Source: an uncultured Oscillibacter sp.
Lineage (GTDB): Bacteria; Bacillota; Clostridia; Oscillospirales; Oscillospiraceae
Length of the DNA: 44,717 nucleotides
Direction of reading: 5' to 3'
Assembly (NCBI GenBank): GCA_905234565.1
Contig: CAJOHW010000008.1
Span: forward strand, 847 to 45,563
This document shows positions 33,198 through 40,399 of this stretch, in pieces; position 1 is the first letter of the stretch; every line of letters begins with the position of its first letter. The notes below the pieces were generated by a model. The model saw nothing but the letters and a program-made list of their open reading frames with translations. It made no database searches and was not told the origin of the DNA. A program made the translations under genes and the position numbers.

Positions 33198-33239
33198 TTT
33201 TATGATACCTGTGGACTCGGAAAAAGTCAAGGCTCTTTT
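33198..33239 (-). repeat. 42-bp direct repeat, copy 1 (contains the TIR promoter)
   Basis: 35 of 42 positions match the copy at 33481-33522. It starts TTTTATGATACCTG and ends CAAGGCTCTTTT. Both copies carry a minus-strand promoter at the same place. Confidence 0.85.
33202..33230 (-). promoter_or_regulatory. SigA promoter of the TIR gene pair
   Basis: On the minus strand TTGACT (33225-33230) and TATCAT (33202-33207) are exactly 17 bases apart, 25 bases before the GTG start of TIR protein 2. Confidence 0.8.
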
Positions 33240-33241
33240 CC

Positions 33242-33270
33242 TTGCAAATGCTGTCGAACCGTGCTGTACT
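33242..33270 (+). promoter_or_regulatory. possible sense promoter of the 25-codon ORF
   Basis: TTGCAA (33242-33247) and TGTACT (33265-33270) are 17 bases apart on the plus strand. The -10 is imperfect. Transcription would start near 33278, at the first base of the left inverted repeat. Confidence 0.5.
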
Positions 33271-33328
33271 GCATTTTGGCAAGAGGGGCGGCGGTCAGTC
33301 ACACCACGCGAAAACGAGGTGAGGCCTT

Positions 33329-33406
33329 ATGCGTATCACGCCGCATATCGGACCCTACACGGTCACGATCATCGTGAAAGAGCGCAGCCGCCACCCTGCA
33401 CGGTGA
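33329..33406 (+). CDS. candidate 25-residue toxin-like peptide
   Basis: ATG 33329 has GAGGTGAGG 5 bases upstream and encodes MRITPHIGPYTVTIIVKERS plus five more residues: a beta-branched hydrophobic core with a basic tail. Its last 23 bases form the left part of an intrinsic terminator. It lies between opposing promoters and inside inverted repeats, the layout of type I toxin genes with an antisense RNA. I believe similar HIG-x-x-TVTIIVK peptides occur in gut Firmicutes and their mobile elements, but I recall no tested function. Coding status is inferred. Confidence 0.6.
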   Translation: MRITPHIGPYTVTIIVKERSRHPAR

Positions 33407-33478
33407 CGGCTGCTTCTTTTTGAAAGCACCTTGTATTTGAAGGGCTGACCGCCTTGAGAAAGGAGGCTGCCCCTCTTG
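33380..33478 (-). ncRNA. candidate antisense RNA opposite the peptide mRNA
   Basis: Predicted from the minus-strand promoter at 33485-33513: the RNA would start near 33478 with GGCAAGAGGGGC, run about 100 bases across the 3' end of the peptide message, and stop at the shared stem at 33384-33413, which is followed by GCTCTTTC on this strand. Ends are estimates. Confidence 0.5.
33384..33421. terminator. terminator overlapping the end of the 25-codon ORF
   Basis: GCAGCCG and CGGCTGC, plus an inner CACC/GGTG helix, fold around a 6-base loop and are followed by TTCTTTTT on the plus strand. The stem is symmetrical and could also stop the antisense RNA. Confidence 0.8.
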
Positions 33479-33480
33479 CC

Positions 33481-33522
33481 TTTTATGATACCTGCGGGCC
33501 TTGCAAAAGCCAAGGCTCTTTT
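33481..33522 (-). repeat. 42-bp direct repeat, copy 2 (contains the antisense promoter)
   Basis: Matches copy 1 at 33198-33239 at 35 of 42 positions with no gap. In this copy the spacer can also fold as a plus-strand terminator stem. Confidence 0.85.
33485..33513 (-). promoter_or_regulatory. antisense promoter of the peptide locus
   Basis: On the minus strand TTGGCT (33508-33513) and TATCAT (33485-33490) are 17 bases apart, in the same register as the TIR promoter in the first repeat copy. Confidence 0.65.
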
Positions 33523-33525
33523 TTC
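33498..33525 (+). terminator. second plus-strand terminator of the peptide locus
   Basis: GCCTTG (33498-33503) and CAAGGC (33511-33516) form a short stem around CAAAAGC, followed by TCTTTTTTC. It overlaps the antisense promoter spacer. Confidence 0.65.
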
Positions 33526-33553
33526 TTATCAGAGCAGCGTTCCAAACTCCCCC

Positions 33554-33582
33554 TTGACAAACGGGGAAAAGTCCTGTATGCT
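33554..33582 (+). promoter_or_regulatory. SigA promoter of the leucine operon
   Basis: A perfect TTGACA (33554-33559) and TATGCT (33577-33582) are 17 bases apart. Transcription would start near 33589, giving a leader of about 195 bases before leuC. Confidence 0.8.
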
Positions 33583-33630
33583 GTCCCTTAATACGGAGCT
33601 TTCATAAAGAGGGCAAACACGACGGAGGAA

Positions 33631-33689
33631 TGAGTGGTACTGCGAAAGGTGTGCTTTCGTCTCTTGCGCAAGGAGGCGGAGGCTTTTTT
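33631..33689 (+). promoter_or_regulatory. T-box-like antiterminator and terminator in the leuC leader
   Basis: TGAGTGGTACTGCG (33631-33644) matches the T-box core (GGGTGGNACCGCG type). Downstream, GCTTTCGTCTCTT (33653-33665) and AAGGAGGCGGAGGC (33670-33683) form a long stem with G-T pairs and end in TTTTTT (33684-33689), the classical T-box terminator. T-boxes sense uncharged tRNA, and leu genes are a frequent target. Only about 40 bases separate the predicted RNA start from the core, too short for a normal Stem I with specifier loop. Confidence 0.65.
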
Positions 33690-33783
33690 ATGGCCCGCAG
33701 AACCCAGACAACTTCCAGAGAGCAGTCGGAACGGTACGGAGGAAAACCGGGAATTTGAAGGGAAAACACAAGGAGGGATTCCT

Positions 33784-35046
33784 ATGGGAATGACGCAGAC
33801 ACAAAAGATTCTGGCCCGGCACGCGGGGCTGGAGGAGGTCCGGGCGGGACAGCTGATCCAGGCAAAACTGGACCTGGTGCTGGGCAACGACATCACCACC
33901 CCCGTAGCCATCAACGAGTTTGAGGGGGCGGGGTTCGACAGCGTGTTCGACAAGAGCCGCATCGCCCTGGTGATGGACCACTTCGTCCCCAATAAGGACA
34001 TCAAGGCCGCCACCCAGTGCGCCCAGTGCCGGACCTTTGCGAAACGGTTCGATCTCACCCACTACTATGACGTGGGGACCATGGGCATTGAGCACGCCCT
34101 GCTTCCGGAACAGGGCCTGGCCGCCCCGGGAGAGGCCATCATCGGCGCGGACTCCCACACTTGTACCTATGGCGCGTTGGGCGCCTTCTCCACCGGCGTA
34201 GGCTCCACGGACATGGGGGCCGCTATGGCTACGGGGGAATCCTGGTTCAAGGTGCCCTCCGCCATCAAAGTCCTCCTGACCGGGAAACTGCGGCCCTTCG
34301 TCTCCGGCAAGGACGTGATTCTGACCCTCATCGGCAAAATCGGCGTGGACGGGGCACGGTACCAGTCCCTGGAATTCACGGGGCCGGGCGTTGCGGAGCT
34401 GTCCGTCTATGACCGGCTGACGATTTGCAATATGGCCATTGAGGCCGGGGCGAAAAACGGCATCTTCCCCGTGGACGACGCCACGAGGGCCTATGTGAAA
34501 GACCGGGTCAAGCGCTCCTGGACCGCCGTGGAGGCCGACGAGGACGCGGAGTATGAGCGGGTGGTGGAGATTGACCTCTCCCAGGTGGACTGCACCGTGG
34601 CCTATCCCCACCTGCCGGAAAACGCCCACAACGCCCGGGAGGGCAGGGAGATCGCCATTGACCAGATCGTCATTGGCTCCTGCACCAACGGCCAGCTGCC
34701 GGATATGGAGGCGGCGGCGTCCATCCTGAAGGGACGGCACTTAGCTCCCGGGGTCCGGGGCATTGTGATCCCCGCTACCCCCGGCGTGTACCGGGCCTGT
34801 ATGCACTTGGGCTACACGGACATCTTTATGGACGCGGGCTGCACCGTCTCTACCCCCACCTGTGGGCCGTGTTTAGGAGGACATATGGGGATTCTGGCCG
34901 CCGGGGAGCGGTGCGTGTCCACCACCAACCGCAACTTCGTAGGCCGCATGGGCCATGTGGACAGCGAGGTCTATCTGGCCTCTCCCGCCACGGCGGCGGC
35001 CTCCGGGATTCTGGGCCATATCGCCCATCCCGCCGATTTGGCTTGA
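33784..35046 (+). CDS. leuC: 3-isopropylmalate dehydratase large subunit
   Basis: A 420-residue [4Fe-4S] aconitase-family subunit that isomerises isopropylmalate in leucine synthesis; the length marks the LeuC2/HacA-type found in Clostridia and archaea. [13 protein letters not shown] opens the protein; [20 protein letters not shown] and the cluster cysteines Cys300 (VIGSCTNGQ), Cys360 and Cys363 ([13 protein letters not shown]) are visible. ATG 33784 follows AAGGAGGG at 6 bases; the longer open frame back to 33634 is leader sequence. It precedes leuDB by 25 bases. Confidence 0.96.
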   Translation: MGMTQTQKILARHAGLEEVRAGQLIQAKLDLVLGNDITTPVAINEFEGAGFDSVFDKSRIALVMDHFVPNKDIKAATQCAQCRTFAKRFDLTHYYDVGTMGIEHALLPEQGLAAPGEAIIGADSHTCTYGALGAFSTGVGSTDMGAAMATGESWFKVPSAIKVLLTGKLRPFVSGKDVILTLIGKIGVDGARYQSLEFTGPGVAELSVYDRLTICNMAIEAGAKNGIFPVDDATRAYVKDRVKRSWTAVEADEDAEYERVVEIDLSQVDCTVAYPHLPENAHNAREGREIAIDQIVIGSCTNGQLPDMEAAASILKGRHLAPGVRGIVIPATPGVYRACMHLGYTDIFMDAGCTVSTPTCGPCLGGHMGILAAGERCVSTTNRNFVGRMGHVDSEVYLASPATAAASGILGHIAHPADLA

Positions 35047-35071
35047 TGACGCGCTGTACGGAGGTGTCAGA

Positions 35072-36640
35072 ATGAACGCGAAAGGAAAAGTGCTCAAATA
35101 CGGCGACCATGTGGATACGGACGTGATCATCCCCGCCCGGTATCTGGCCACCCAGGATCCCAAGGAACTGGCCGCCCACTGCATGGAGGACATTGACCGG
35201 GACTTCGTGTCCAAAGTCCGGGAGGGGGACATCATGGTGGCCGGAGCCAACTTCGGCTGCGGTTCCTCCCGGGAACACGCCCCTATCGCCATTCAGGCGG
35301 CGGGGATCTCCTGTGTCATCGCCGCCAGCTTCGCCCGGATCTTCTACCGCAACGCCATTAACATCGGCCTTGCGATTTTGGAGTGTCCCGCCGCCAGCGC
35401 CGCCGTGAGGGACGGAGACACGGTGTCCGTGGACTTTGACAGCGGCGTGATTACCGACGAGACCACGGGGGAGAGCTTCCAGGCGGAACCCTTCCCGCCC
35501 TTTATCAAGGACATGATCCAGGCCGGAGGGCTGATGGCGTCCCTGAAAGCCCGGAAGGCCAAAAACCGCACCATCGCCGTGATCCGGGGCGACGGCATCG
35601 GCCCGGAAATCGTAGAGGAGGCCCTGGGGGTTCTGGACGCCGTGGCGGAGAAGTTCGGCCACACCTTCACCTATGAGGAGGCCCCCATGGGCGGCAACGC
35701 CATTGACGTGTTCGGCGTGCCCCTGCCGGACGAGAGCCTCCAGACCTGCCTCCGGTCCGACGCCGTGCTGCTGGGGGCCGTGGGCGGCCCCCAGTGGGAC
35801 GACCAGCCCCCGGAAAACCGGCCGGAACGGGGCCTCCTGAAGCTCCGGGAGGGCATGGGCCTTTACACCAACGTGCGCCCCGCCCGGGTGTTCCCGGTGC
35901 TCTCCGACGCCTGCCCCCTGCGCAGGGAGATCGCGGAGAAGGGCATTGACTTCGTGGTGGTCCGGGAACTCATCGGCGGCATCTACTTCGGCGAACACCG
36001 CACGGAGGAGGACGGCGGCGAGACGAAAGCCGTGGACGTGTGCGACTATTCGGAACACGAGATCCGTCGGATTGCGAAAGTGGCCTTTGAGATGGCCCGG
36101 ACCCGCCGGGGCCGGGTGACCTCAGTGGATAAGGCCAACGTGCTGGCCACTTCCCGGCTGTGGCGGAAAGTGGTGACGGAGGTGTCGGAGGACTATCCGG
36201 ATGTAGAACTGCTCCATATGTACGTGGACAACGCCGCCATGCAGATGGTCCGGGACCCCAGCCAGTTTGATGTCATCGTGACGGAGAACCTGTTCGGGGA
36301 CATCCTCTCCGACGAGGCCAGCCAGATCACCGGCTCCATCGGCATGATCCCCTCCTTCAGTATGGGCGAGGGCACCCTGGGCCTCTTTGAACCCATCCAC
36401 GGCTCCGCGCCGGATATTGCCGGACAGGATAAAGCCAATCCCATTGCCACCATCCTTTCCGCCGCTATGCTTCTGCGCTACGGTCTGGGAATGCCGGAGG
36501 AGGCAGACTGCGTGGAAAGCGCCGTGGACGCGGTGCTGAAAGAGGGCTACCGTACCGGGGATATCGCCCGGAAGGGGGAAAAGGCCATTGGCTGCGTGGA
36601 GATGGGAGAGCGCATCCGGGAGAAAATCGCGGAGGGGTGA
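35072..36640 (+). CDS. leuDB: fused 3-isopropylmalate dehydratase small subunit and 3-isopropylmalate dehydrogenase
   Basis: One uninterrupted 522-residue chain. Residues 1 to about 160 are Leu[38 protein letters not shown] and [14 protein letters not shown]. From about 165 on is Leu[78 protein letters not shown] and [20 protein letters not shown]. The junction ([13 protein letters not shown]) has no stop, ribosome site or new start. The chain should carry both the dehydratase small-subunit swivel domain and the NAD-dependent oxidative decarboxylase. ATG 35072 follows GGAGGTG. The two genes are normally separate. Confidence 0.94.
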   Translation: MNAKGKVLKYGDHVDTDVIIPARYLATQDPKELAAHCMEDIDRDFVSKVREGDIMVAGANFGCGSSREHAPIAIQAAGISCVIAASFARIFYRNAINIGLAILECPAASAAVRDGDTVSVDFDSGVITDETTGESFQAEPFPPFIKDMIQAGGLMASLKARKAKNRTIAVIRGDGIGPEIVEEALGVLDAVAEKFGHTFTYEEAPMGGNAIDVFGVPLPDESLQTCLRSDAVLLGAVGGPQWDDQPPENRPERGLLKLREGMGLYTNVRPARVFPVLSDACPLRREIAEKGIDFVVVRELIGGIYFGEHRTEEDGGETKAVDVCDYSEHEIRRIAKVAFEMARTRRGRVTSVDKANVLATSRLWRKVVTEVSEDYPDVELLHMYVDNAAMQMVRDPSQFDVIVTENLFGDILSDEASQITGSIGMIPSFSMGEGTLGLFEPIHGSAPDIAGQDKANPIATILSAAMLLRYGLGMPEEADCVESAVDAVLKEGYRTGDIARKGEKAIGCVEMGERIREKIAEG

Positions 36641-36673
36641 GCATCTCTCCCGTACAGGACCCATACAGGCAGA

Positions 36674-36713
36674 AAAACAATCCGGCGGATCTTCGGACCC
36701 GCCGGATTGTTTT
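36674..36713. terminator. bidirectional terminator between leuDB and tRNA-Leu
   Basis: AAAACAATCCGGCGG (36674-36688) and CCGCCGGATTGTTTT (36699-36713) form a 15-bp perfect stem with a 10-base loop and T runs on both strands. It ends leuDB on the plus strand and the tRNA on the minus strand. Confidence 0.9.
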
Positions 36714-36797
36714 GGTGCGGATAGTGGGACTCGAACCCACACGCCTTGCGGCACGGGAACCTAAATCCCGCACGTCTGCCAATTCCATCATATCCGC
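36713..36797 (-). tRNA. tRNA-Leu (anticodon UAG)
   Basis: An 85-base class II tRNA including an encoded CCA (36713-36715). The acceptor stem is GCGGATA/TATCCGC, the D arm holds AATTGGCAGAC, the anticodon loop is TTTAGGT (anticodon TAG, CUN codons), a long variable arm follows (GTGCCGCAAGGCGT), and the T arm is GTGGGTTCGAGTCCCAC. It has its own perfect -35 promoter and lies next to the leucine operon. Confidence 0.96.
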
Positions 36798-36856
36798 GTA
36801 CCGGCGGAGCCTCCGCCGGAAATGGCCGCCTGACGCAGTCATTATTACATACGGGG

Positions 36857-36885
36857 ATTTTACCCGCTTTCTCCGCCGCTGTCAA
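36857..36885 (-). promoter_or_regulatory. SigA promoter of tRNA-Leu
   Basis: On the minus strand a perfect TTGACA (36880-36885) and TAAAAT (36857-36862) are 17 bases apart, about 60 bases before the tRNA. It lies inside the last codons of the DUF3810 gene. Confidence 0.85.
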
Positions 36886-38074
36886 GGGCCGTGAAGCCCC
36901 CTGTCCGCCAGTACGCCGCCAGCAGGTCCACACAGGCCCCGTAGGACGCAAGGCCCCGGTCCTCTCCATAGCCCCGCAGAATGGCGTCATAGAGCTGGTT
37001 GGAGGCGGTGCGGACCGGGGTGTCCCGGAACTGGGCCCAGTAGGCGCTGTTCGCCGCCAGGTCCGCCCGGACCGCCTCCGGCAGCGTCTCCCGGATCGTT
37101 TCCCAGGCCGCCGGATCCGCCCGGTACAGGGCGTTGGACAGGTAAATGTACCCCATGAGCCAGCCGGAATAGCGGTACTCCGGCAGATCCCCCGTGACGC
37201 AGGCCAGCACCGCCAGGAAGTTGCACTCCTGTTCCGAGGCCACCCCCCGCTGGTGGGCCATCTCATGGGCGGCGGTGGAGGGCAGGAGACAGGCGGGGCT
37301 GTCTACGTTCACATTGGCCTCTCCGGTCCAGGAGCAGTAGAAGCCCGTAAAGTCCATGGCGCTCATAAGCCGTGACAGGGCCATGGGCTTTACCCCGGTG
37401 TCGGCGAAGGACAGGAAGGGGTAGAGCTGTTCGAGGCCGTCATAGGCGGCGGGGGCCCGGGACAGGATCTCCTCCCGGCTGACCGCGAAGACGCCGCCGT
37501 CATCCCGGGGCACCGTGTCCGCCGTCTCTATGAGCTTCCCGGCGAAATAAGCCGCCACGGCCCCCAGTTCCTCTACGGATACCGGGGCGGCGCAGAGCCC
37601 GGAGCGGTCCTGGAAGCTGTCCGCCCAGAAGCAGGTGCCCCACAGCCAGGAGCAAAGGGCCTGAAAACTCACCGCCGCGCATACAAGGCCCAGCGCCGCC
37701 CCATAGGCCCGGTCCCGCCGCCGTCCTTTGGCCCGGATAATTCCCCGGACACTCCAAATCAGATACCACACCGCCGCCCCGGCCCCCAGGGCAAGGGTGC
37801 CCTCCATGACGGAGAAGGGAACCCCCGCCCACAACCGCCCGAAAGCCGTCTGCACAGGCACGTCCAGGCCGAAAACCCAGCGGTTCATCAGCCCCCGGTT
37901 CCCCCGGAGCGCCACGTACAGCCCCCAAAGCCCCAGGGCCCCTAAGAGCCACCCGTGGAGCGCCCTGTGGCGGCGGAACAGGGTGGGCTTTTTCCGCGTG
38001 TCCGTCCGTGTATCCCGTGTATCCATGGTATTCTGTGCAGTATCCCGCATTTTATCCGAATCCCGCAATGCCAT
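36860..38074 (-). CDS. DUF3810 family membrane metallopeptidase-like protein
   Basis: A 404-residue protein. After a basic cytoplasmic start come about three membrane helices (HGWLLGALGLWGLYVAL; VMEGTLALGAGAAVWYLIWS; YGAALGLVCAAVSFQALCSW), then an extracytoplasmic domain with TAAHEMAHQRGVASEQECNF, a HExxH-like zinc motif in the pattern of DUF3810 proteins, and RYSGWLMGYIYLSNALY. Family function is unknown to me. ATG 38074 was chosen near AAAGGG; it lies 5 bases after the transporter ATPase gene, so it is the last gene of that operon. Confidence 0.85.
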   Translation of the reverse strand: MALRDSDKMRDTAQNTMDTRDTRTDTRKKPTLFRRHRALHGWLLGALGLWGLYVALRGNRGLMNRWVFGLDVPVQTAFGRLWAGVPFSVMEGTLALGAGAAVWYLIWSVRGIIRAKGRRRDRAYGAALGLVCAAVSFQALCSWLWGTCFWADSFQDRSGLCAAPVSVEELGAVAAYFAGKLIETADTVPRDDGGVFAVSREEILSRAPAAYDGLEQLYPFLSFADTGVKPMALSRLMSAMDFTGFYCSWTGEANVNVDSPACLLPSTAAHEMAHQRGVASEQECNFLAVLACVTGDLPEYRYSGWLMGYIYLSNALYRADPAAWETIRETLPEAVRADLAANSAYWAQFRDTPVRTASNQLYDAILRGYGEDRGLASYGACVDLLAAYWRTGGFTALDSGGESG

Positions 38075-38079
38075 ACCCT

Positions 38080-38796
38080 TTACTCCGCCGCTGAGAGGAG
38101 CTGGCGGGTGTAGGCGCACCGGGGACGGCGGTAGACCTCTTCCACGGTGCCCTGTTCCACAATCTCCCCGCCCTTCATCACCAGCACCCGGTCACACACC
38201 TGGCTCACCACGTTGAGATCGTGGGAGATCAGCAGATAGCTCAAATCCAGCTCCCGCCGCAGATCCCCCAGCAGGGCCAGGATCTGGGCCTGAATCGTCA
38301 CGTCTAAGGCGGACACCGGCTCATCCGCCACCAGAAACCGGGGCCTGCACAGCAGCGCCGCCGCAATGGCCACCCGCTGGCGCTGTCCCCCGGACAGCCG
38401 CACGGGTTTCTCCTGCAAGCACTCCTCCGGCAGGCCCACCCGTTCCAGCATCTCCCGGGCCAGACGCCGCCGGTCCTCCCGGGAGAGATTCTTGTCCAGC
38501 CGCAGGGGTTCCTCCAAAATCCACTCCACCCGGTAGGCCGGGTTCAAAGAGCTGTACGGGTCCTGGAAGATCATCTGGGGCCGGGGGGCGGCGTGGAACA
38601 CCGTGCCGGAATCCGGTTTCAGCATTCCTAAGATCACTTTCGCAAGGGTGGACTTCCCGGTGCCGGACTCCCCCACCAGGCCCACCGCCTCCCCGGGATA
38701 CACCGCGAAGCTCACGTCCCGCAGGACCGGAGGCTGACCCCGGCGGTAGCCGCAGGTCACATGATCCACGGACAGCAGGGGCGTATCGTCTCTCAC
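38080..38796 (-). CDS. ABC transporter ATP-binding protein, second peptide/nickel-type ATPase
   Basis: A 238-residue ATPase with Walker [11 protein letters not shown]-loop [14 protein letters not shown], signature [16 protein letters not shown], Walker [14 protein letters not shown] and SHDLNVV. It is compact, without the long C-terminal region of OppF, and so closer in size to NikE-like ATPases. The GTG start overlaps the stop of the preceding ATPase gene (GTGA). Substrate class (peptide or nickel) cannot be decided from it. Confidence 0.92.
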   Translation of the reverse strand: MRDDTPLLSVDHVTCGYRRGQPPVLRDVSFAVYPGEAVGLVGESGTGKSTLAKVILGMLKPDSGTVFHAAPRPQMIFQDPYSSLNPAYRVEWILEEPLRLDKNLSREDRRRLAREMLERVGLPEECLQEKPVRLSGGQRQRVAIAAALLCRPRFLVADEPVSALDVTIQAQILALLGDLRRELDLSYLLISHDLNVVSQVCDRVLVMKGGEIVEQGTVEEVYRRPRCAYTRQLLSAAE

Positions 38797-39581
38797 GCGC
38801 TGTCCTCCTGTCTCATGCCCTCCCGGCGGCGGGGGATGGCGTCGATGAGGCGGCGGGTGTAGGGGTGCCGGGGCTGGCGGTATACCGCCTCCGTGTCCCC
38901 AAATTCCACGATCTCCCCCTCCTTCATCACCGCCACCCGGTTACAGAGCTTCCGTACCAGGCGCAGATCGTGGGAGATGAACAGCATGGTCAGGCCCTCC
39001 TCCCGGTTCAGCCGCCGCAAAAGCTCCAAAATCTGGGCCTGGACCGTCACATCCAAGGCGGTGGTGGGTTCGTCCAGCAGCAGCAGCCGGGGACGGATGA
39101 TCACCGCCGCGGCAATCATGGCCCGCTGGCGCATTCCCCCGGACAGCTCATGGGGCCAGGCCCGGTACACCCGCTCCGGGTCCGGCAGTTCCACCGCCGC
39201 CATAGCTTCCAGGCACCGCCGCCGCCGCTCCCGGCGCTTGAGGTTCGTGTGGAGCCGCAGCACTTCCTCCACCTGTTCCCCCACCCGCATGAGGGGATCC
39301 ATACTGCTTAAGGGGTCCTGAAACACCACGCCGATGTCCCGGCCCTGGACGCTGCGCAGTTCCCGGCCTGTGGGCAGGGCCGCGCCGTCTAAGAAGATCT
39401 CCCCGGACCGGCGGCAGCCGTCCAGCAGTCCCGCCACGCTCATGGCGGTGACGGTCTTGCCGGAGCCGGATTCCCCTACAAGGCCTAAGATCTCGCCGTC
39501 CTCCACTTCAAAGGACACCCCCCGGACCGCCTCCCGGTCCCGGGTGGGAAACTGCACATGGAGATTCCGTACGCTCAGCAT
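38793..39581 (-). CDS. ABC transporter ATP-binding protein, first peptide/nickel-type ATPase
   Basis: A 262-residue ATPase: [20 protein letters not shown] start, Walker [29 protein letters not shown], signature [16 protein letters not shown], Walker [17 protein letters not shown], and the RHPYTRRLI motif near the end, as in OppD/DppD/NikD. ATG 39581 overlaps the end of the upstream permease gene by 7 bases. The frame is open far upstream (to 40457), but that part is shadow of the permease. Confidence 0.93.
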   Translation of the reverse strand: MLSVRNLHVQFPTRDREAVRGVSFEVEDGEILGLVGESGSGKTVTAMSVAGLLDGCRRSGEIFLDGAALPTGRELRSVQGRDIGVVFQDPLSSMDPLMRVGEQVEEVLRLHTNLKRRERRRRCLEAMAAVELPDPERVYRAWPHELSGGMRQRAMIAAAVIIRPRLLLLDEPTTALDVTVQAQILELLRRLNREEGLTMLFISHDLRLVRKLCNRVAVMKEGEIVEFGDTEAVYRQPRHPYTRRLIDAIPRRREGMRQEDSA

Positions 39582-40399
39582 TCCGCCGCGCCTCCCTTCC
39601 CCAGTCCCTCTCCGATGAGGCCCACGCCAAACACCATGGCCACCATGAGAAACCCGGTTCCCAGGGCGTACCACGGCGCCAGGGAGAACATCCCCTGGGC
39701 CTCGGAGAGGAGATAGCCCAGGGACGCCTCCGGCGGGGACACGCCAATCCCCAGATAGCTCATGGACGCCTCCGCCAGCACCGCGTTGTTGAACCCGATG
39801 GTCAGGGCGGGCAGCAGGGCCGGGGCGGTGTTGGGCAGGATGTGGATTAGCAGGATCCGTCCCCGTCCCACGCCCATGAGCCGGGCGCTTTTCACGTAGT
39901 TTGCCTCCCGGGCGGCGGCGTAGGCCGTCCGGGACACCCGGGCGAAGCCGGGAATGAACACCAGCCCTAAAGAGAGAATCAGGCTGGATTTGCTGCCGGG
40001 TCCTAAGAGGCTCACCGCCGTCAGGGCCAGGAGCAGGCTGGGAAAGGCGGTCAGGGCGTCCCCCAGGCGCATGAGGGCCGTATCCGCCCAGCCGCCGAAG
40101 TACCCCGTCACCGCCCCCAGGGCCACGCCTCCCAAGGCCCCCATGGCGGTCACCGCCAGGGCAATGGACAGCGTGGTCCCCGCTCCCCGGAGGACCCGGG
40201 AGAAGATGTCCCGGCCAAACTGGTCCGTGCCGAAGAGGTGGGCGGCGCTGGGGGGCAGGAACTTCCCCGCCCCCATGGCGGCGGGGGGATAGGGGGTCCA
40301 CACCGCGCCCAGGGCGATTCCGGCGAAGACGATGCCGGAGAGAAACAGTCCCGCCAAAAGAAATTGATTTTTCATGCCGTATTTCATGCCCTGTTTCAT
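39575..40399 (-). CDS. ABC transporter permease, OppC/DppC/NikC type
   Basis: A 274-residue inner-membrane permease. The N-terminal helix (LLAGLFLSGIVFAGIALGAV) is followed by LFGTDQFGRDIFSRVLRGAG, the hallmark of OppC-type permeases, several hydrophobic helices, and the EAA-like loop YVKSARLMGVGRGRILLIHI. ATG 40399 overlaps the stop of the OppB-type permease gene (ATGA) and follows AGGAGG. Two further in-frame ATGs at 40387 and 40375 form a small MKxG repeat. Confidence 0.93.
   Translation of the reverse strand: MKQGMKYGMKNQFLLAGLFLSGIVFAGIALGAVWTPYPPAAMGAGKFLPPSAAHLFGTDQFGRDIFSRVLRGAGTTLSIALAVTAMGALGGVALGAVTGYFGGWADTALMRLGDALTAFPSLLLALTAVSLLGPGSKSSLILSLGLVFIPGFARVSRTAYAAAREANYVKSARLMGVGRGRILLIHILPNTAPALLPALTIGFNNAVLAEASMSYLGIGVSPPEASLGYLLSEAQGMFSLAPWYALGTGFLMVAMVFGVGLIGEGLGKGGAAEC

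Larger units (their letters stand above)
33278..33480. repeat. inverted repeats bracketing the 25-codon ORF
   Basis: GGCAAGAGGGGC (33278-33289) is the exact reverse complement of GCCCCTCTTGCC (33469-33480), and GGCGGTCAG (33290-33298) of CTGACCGCC (33445-33453). A transcript reading through both arms could close its 5' and 3' ends in a long-range helix with a 15-base bulge. Confidence 0.85.

Noticed and set aside
33601-33769. Leader peptide or extended leuC from 33634
   Set aside because: The frame passes through the T-box core and terminator and does not resemble LeuC; the start at 33784 has a strong ribosome site.
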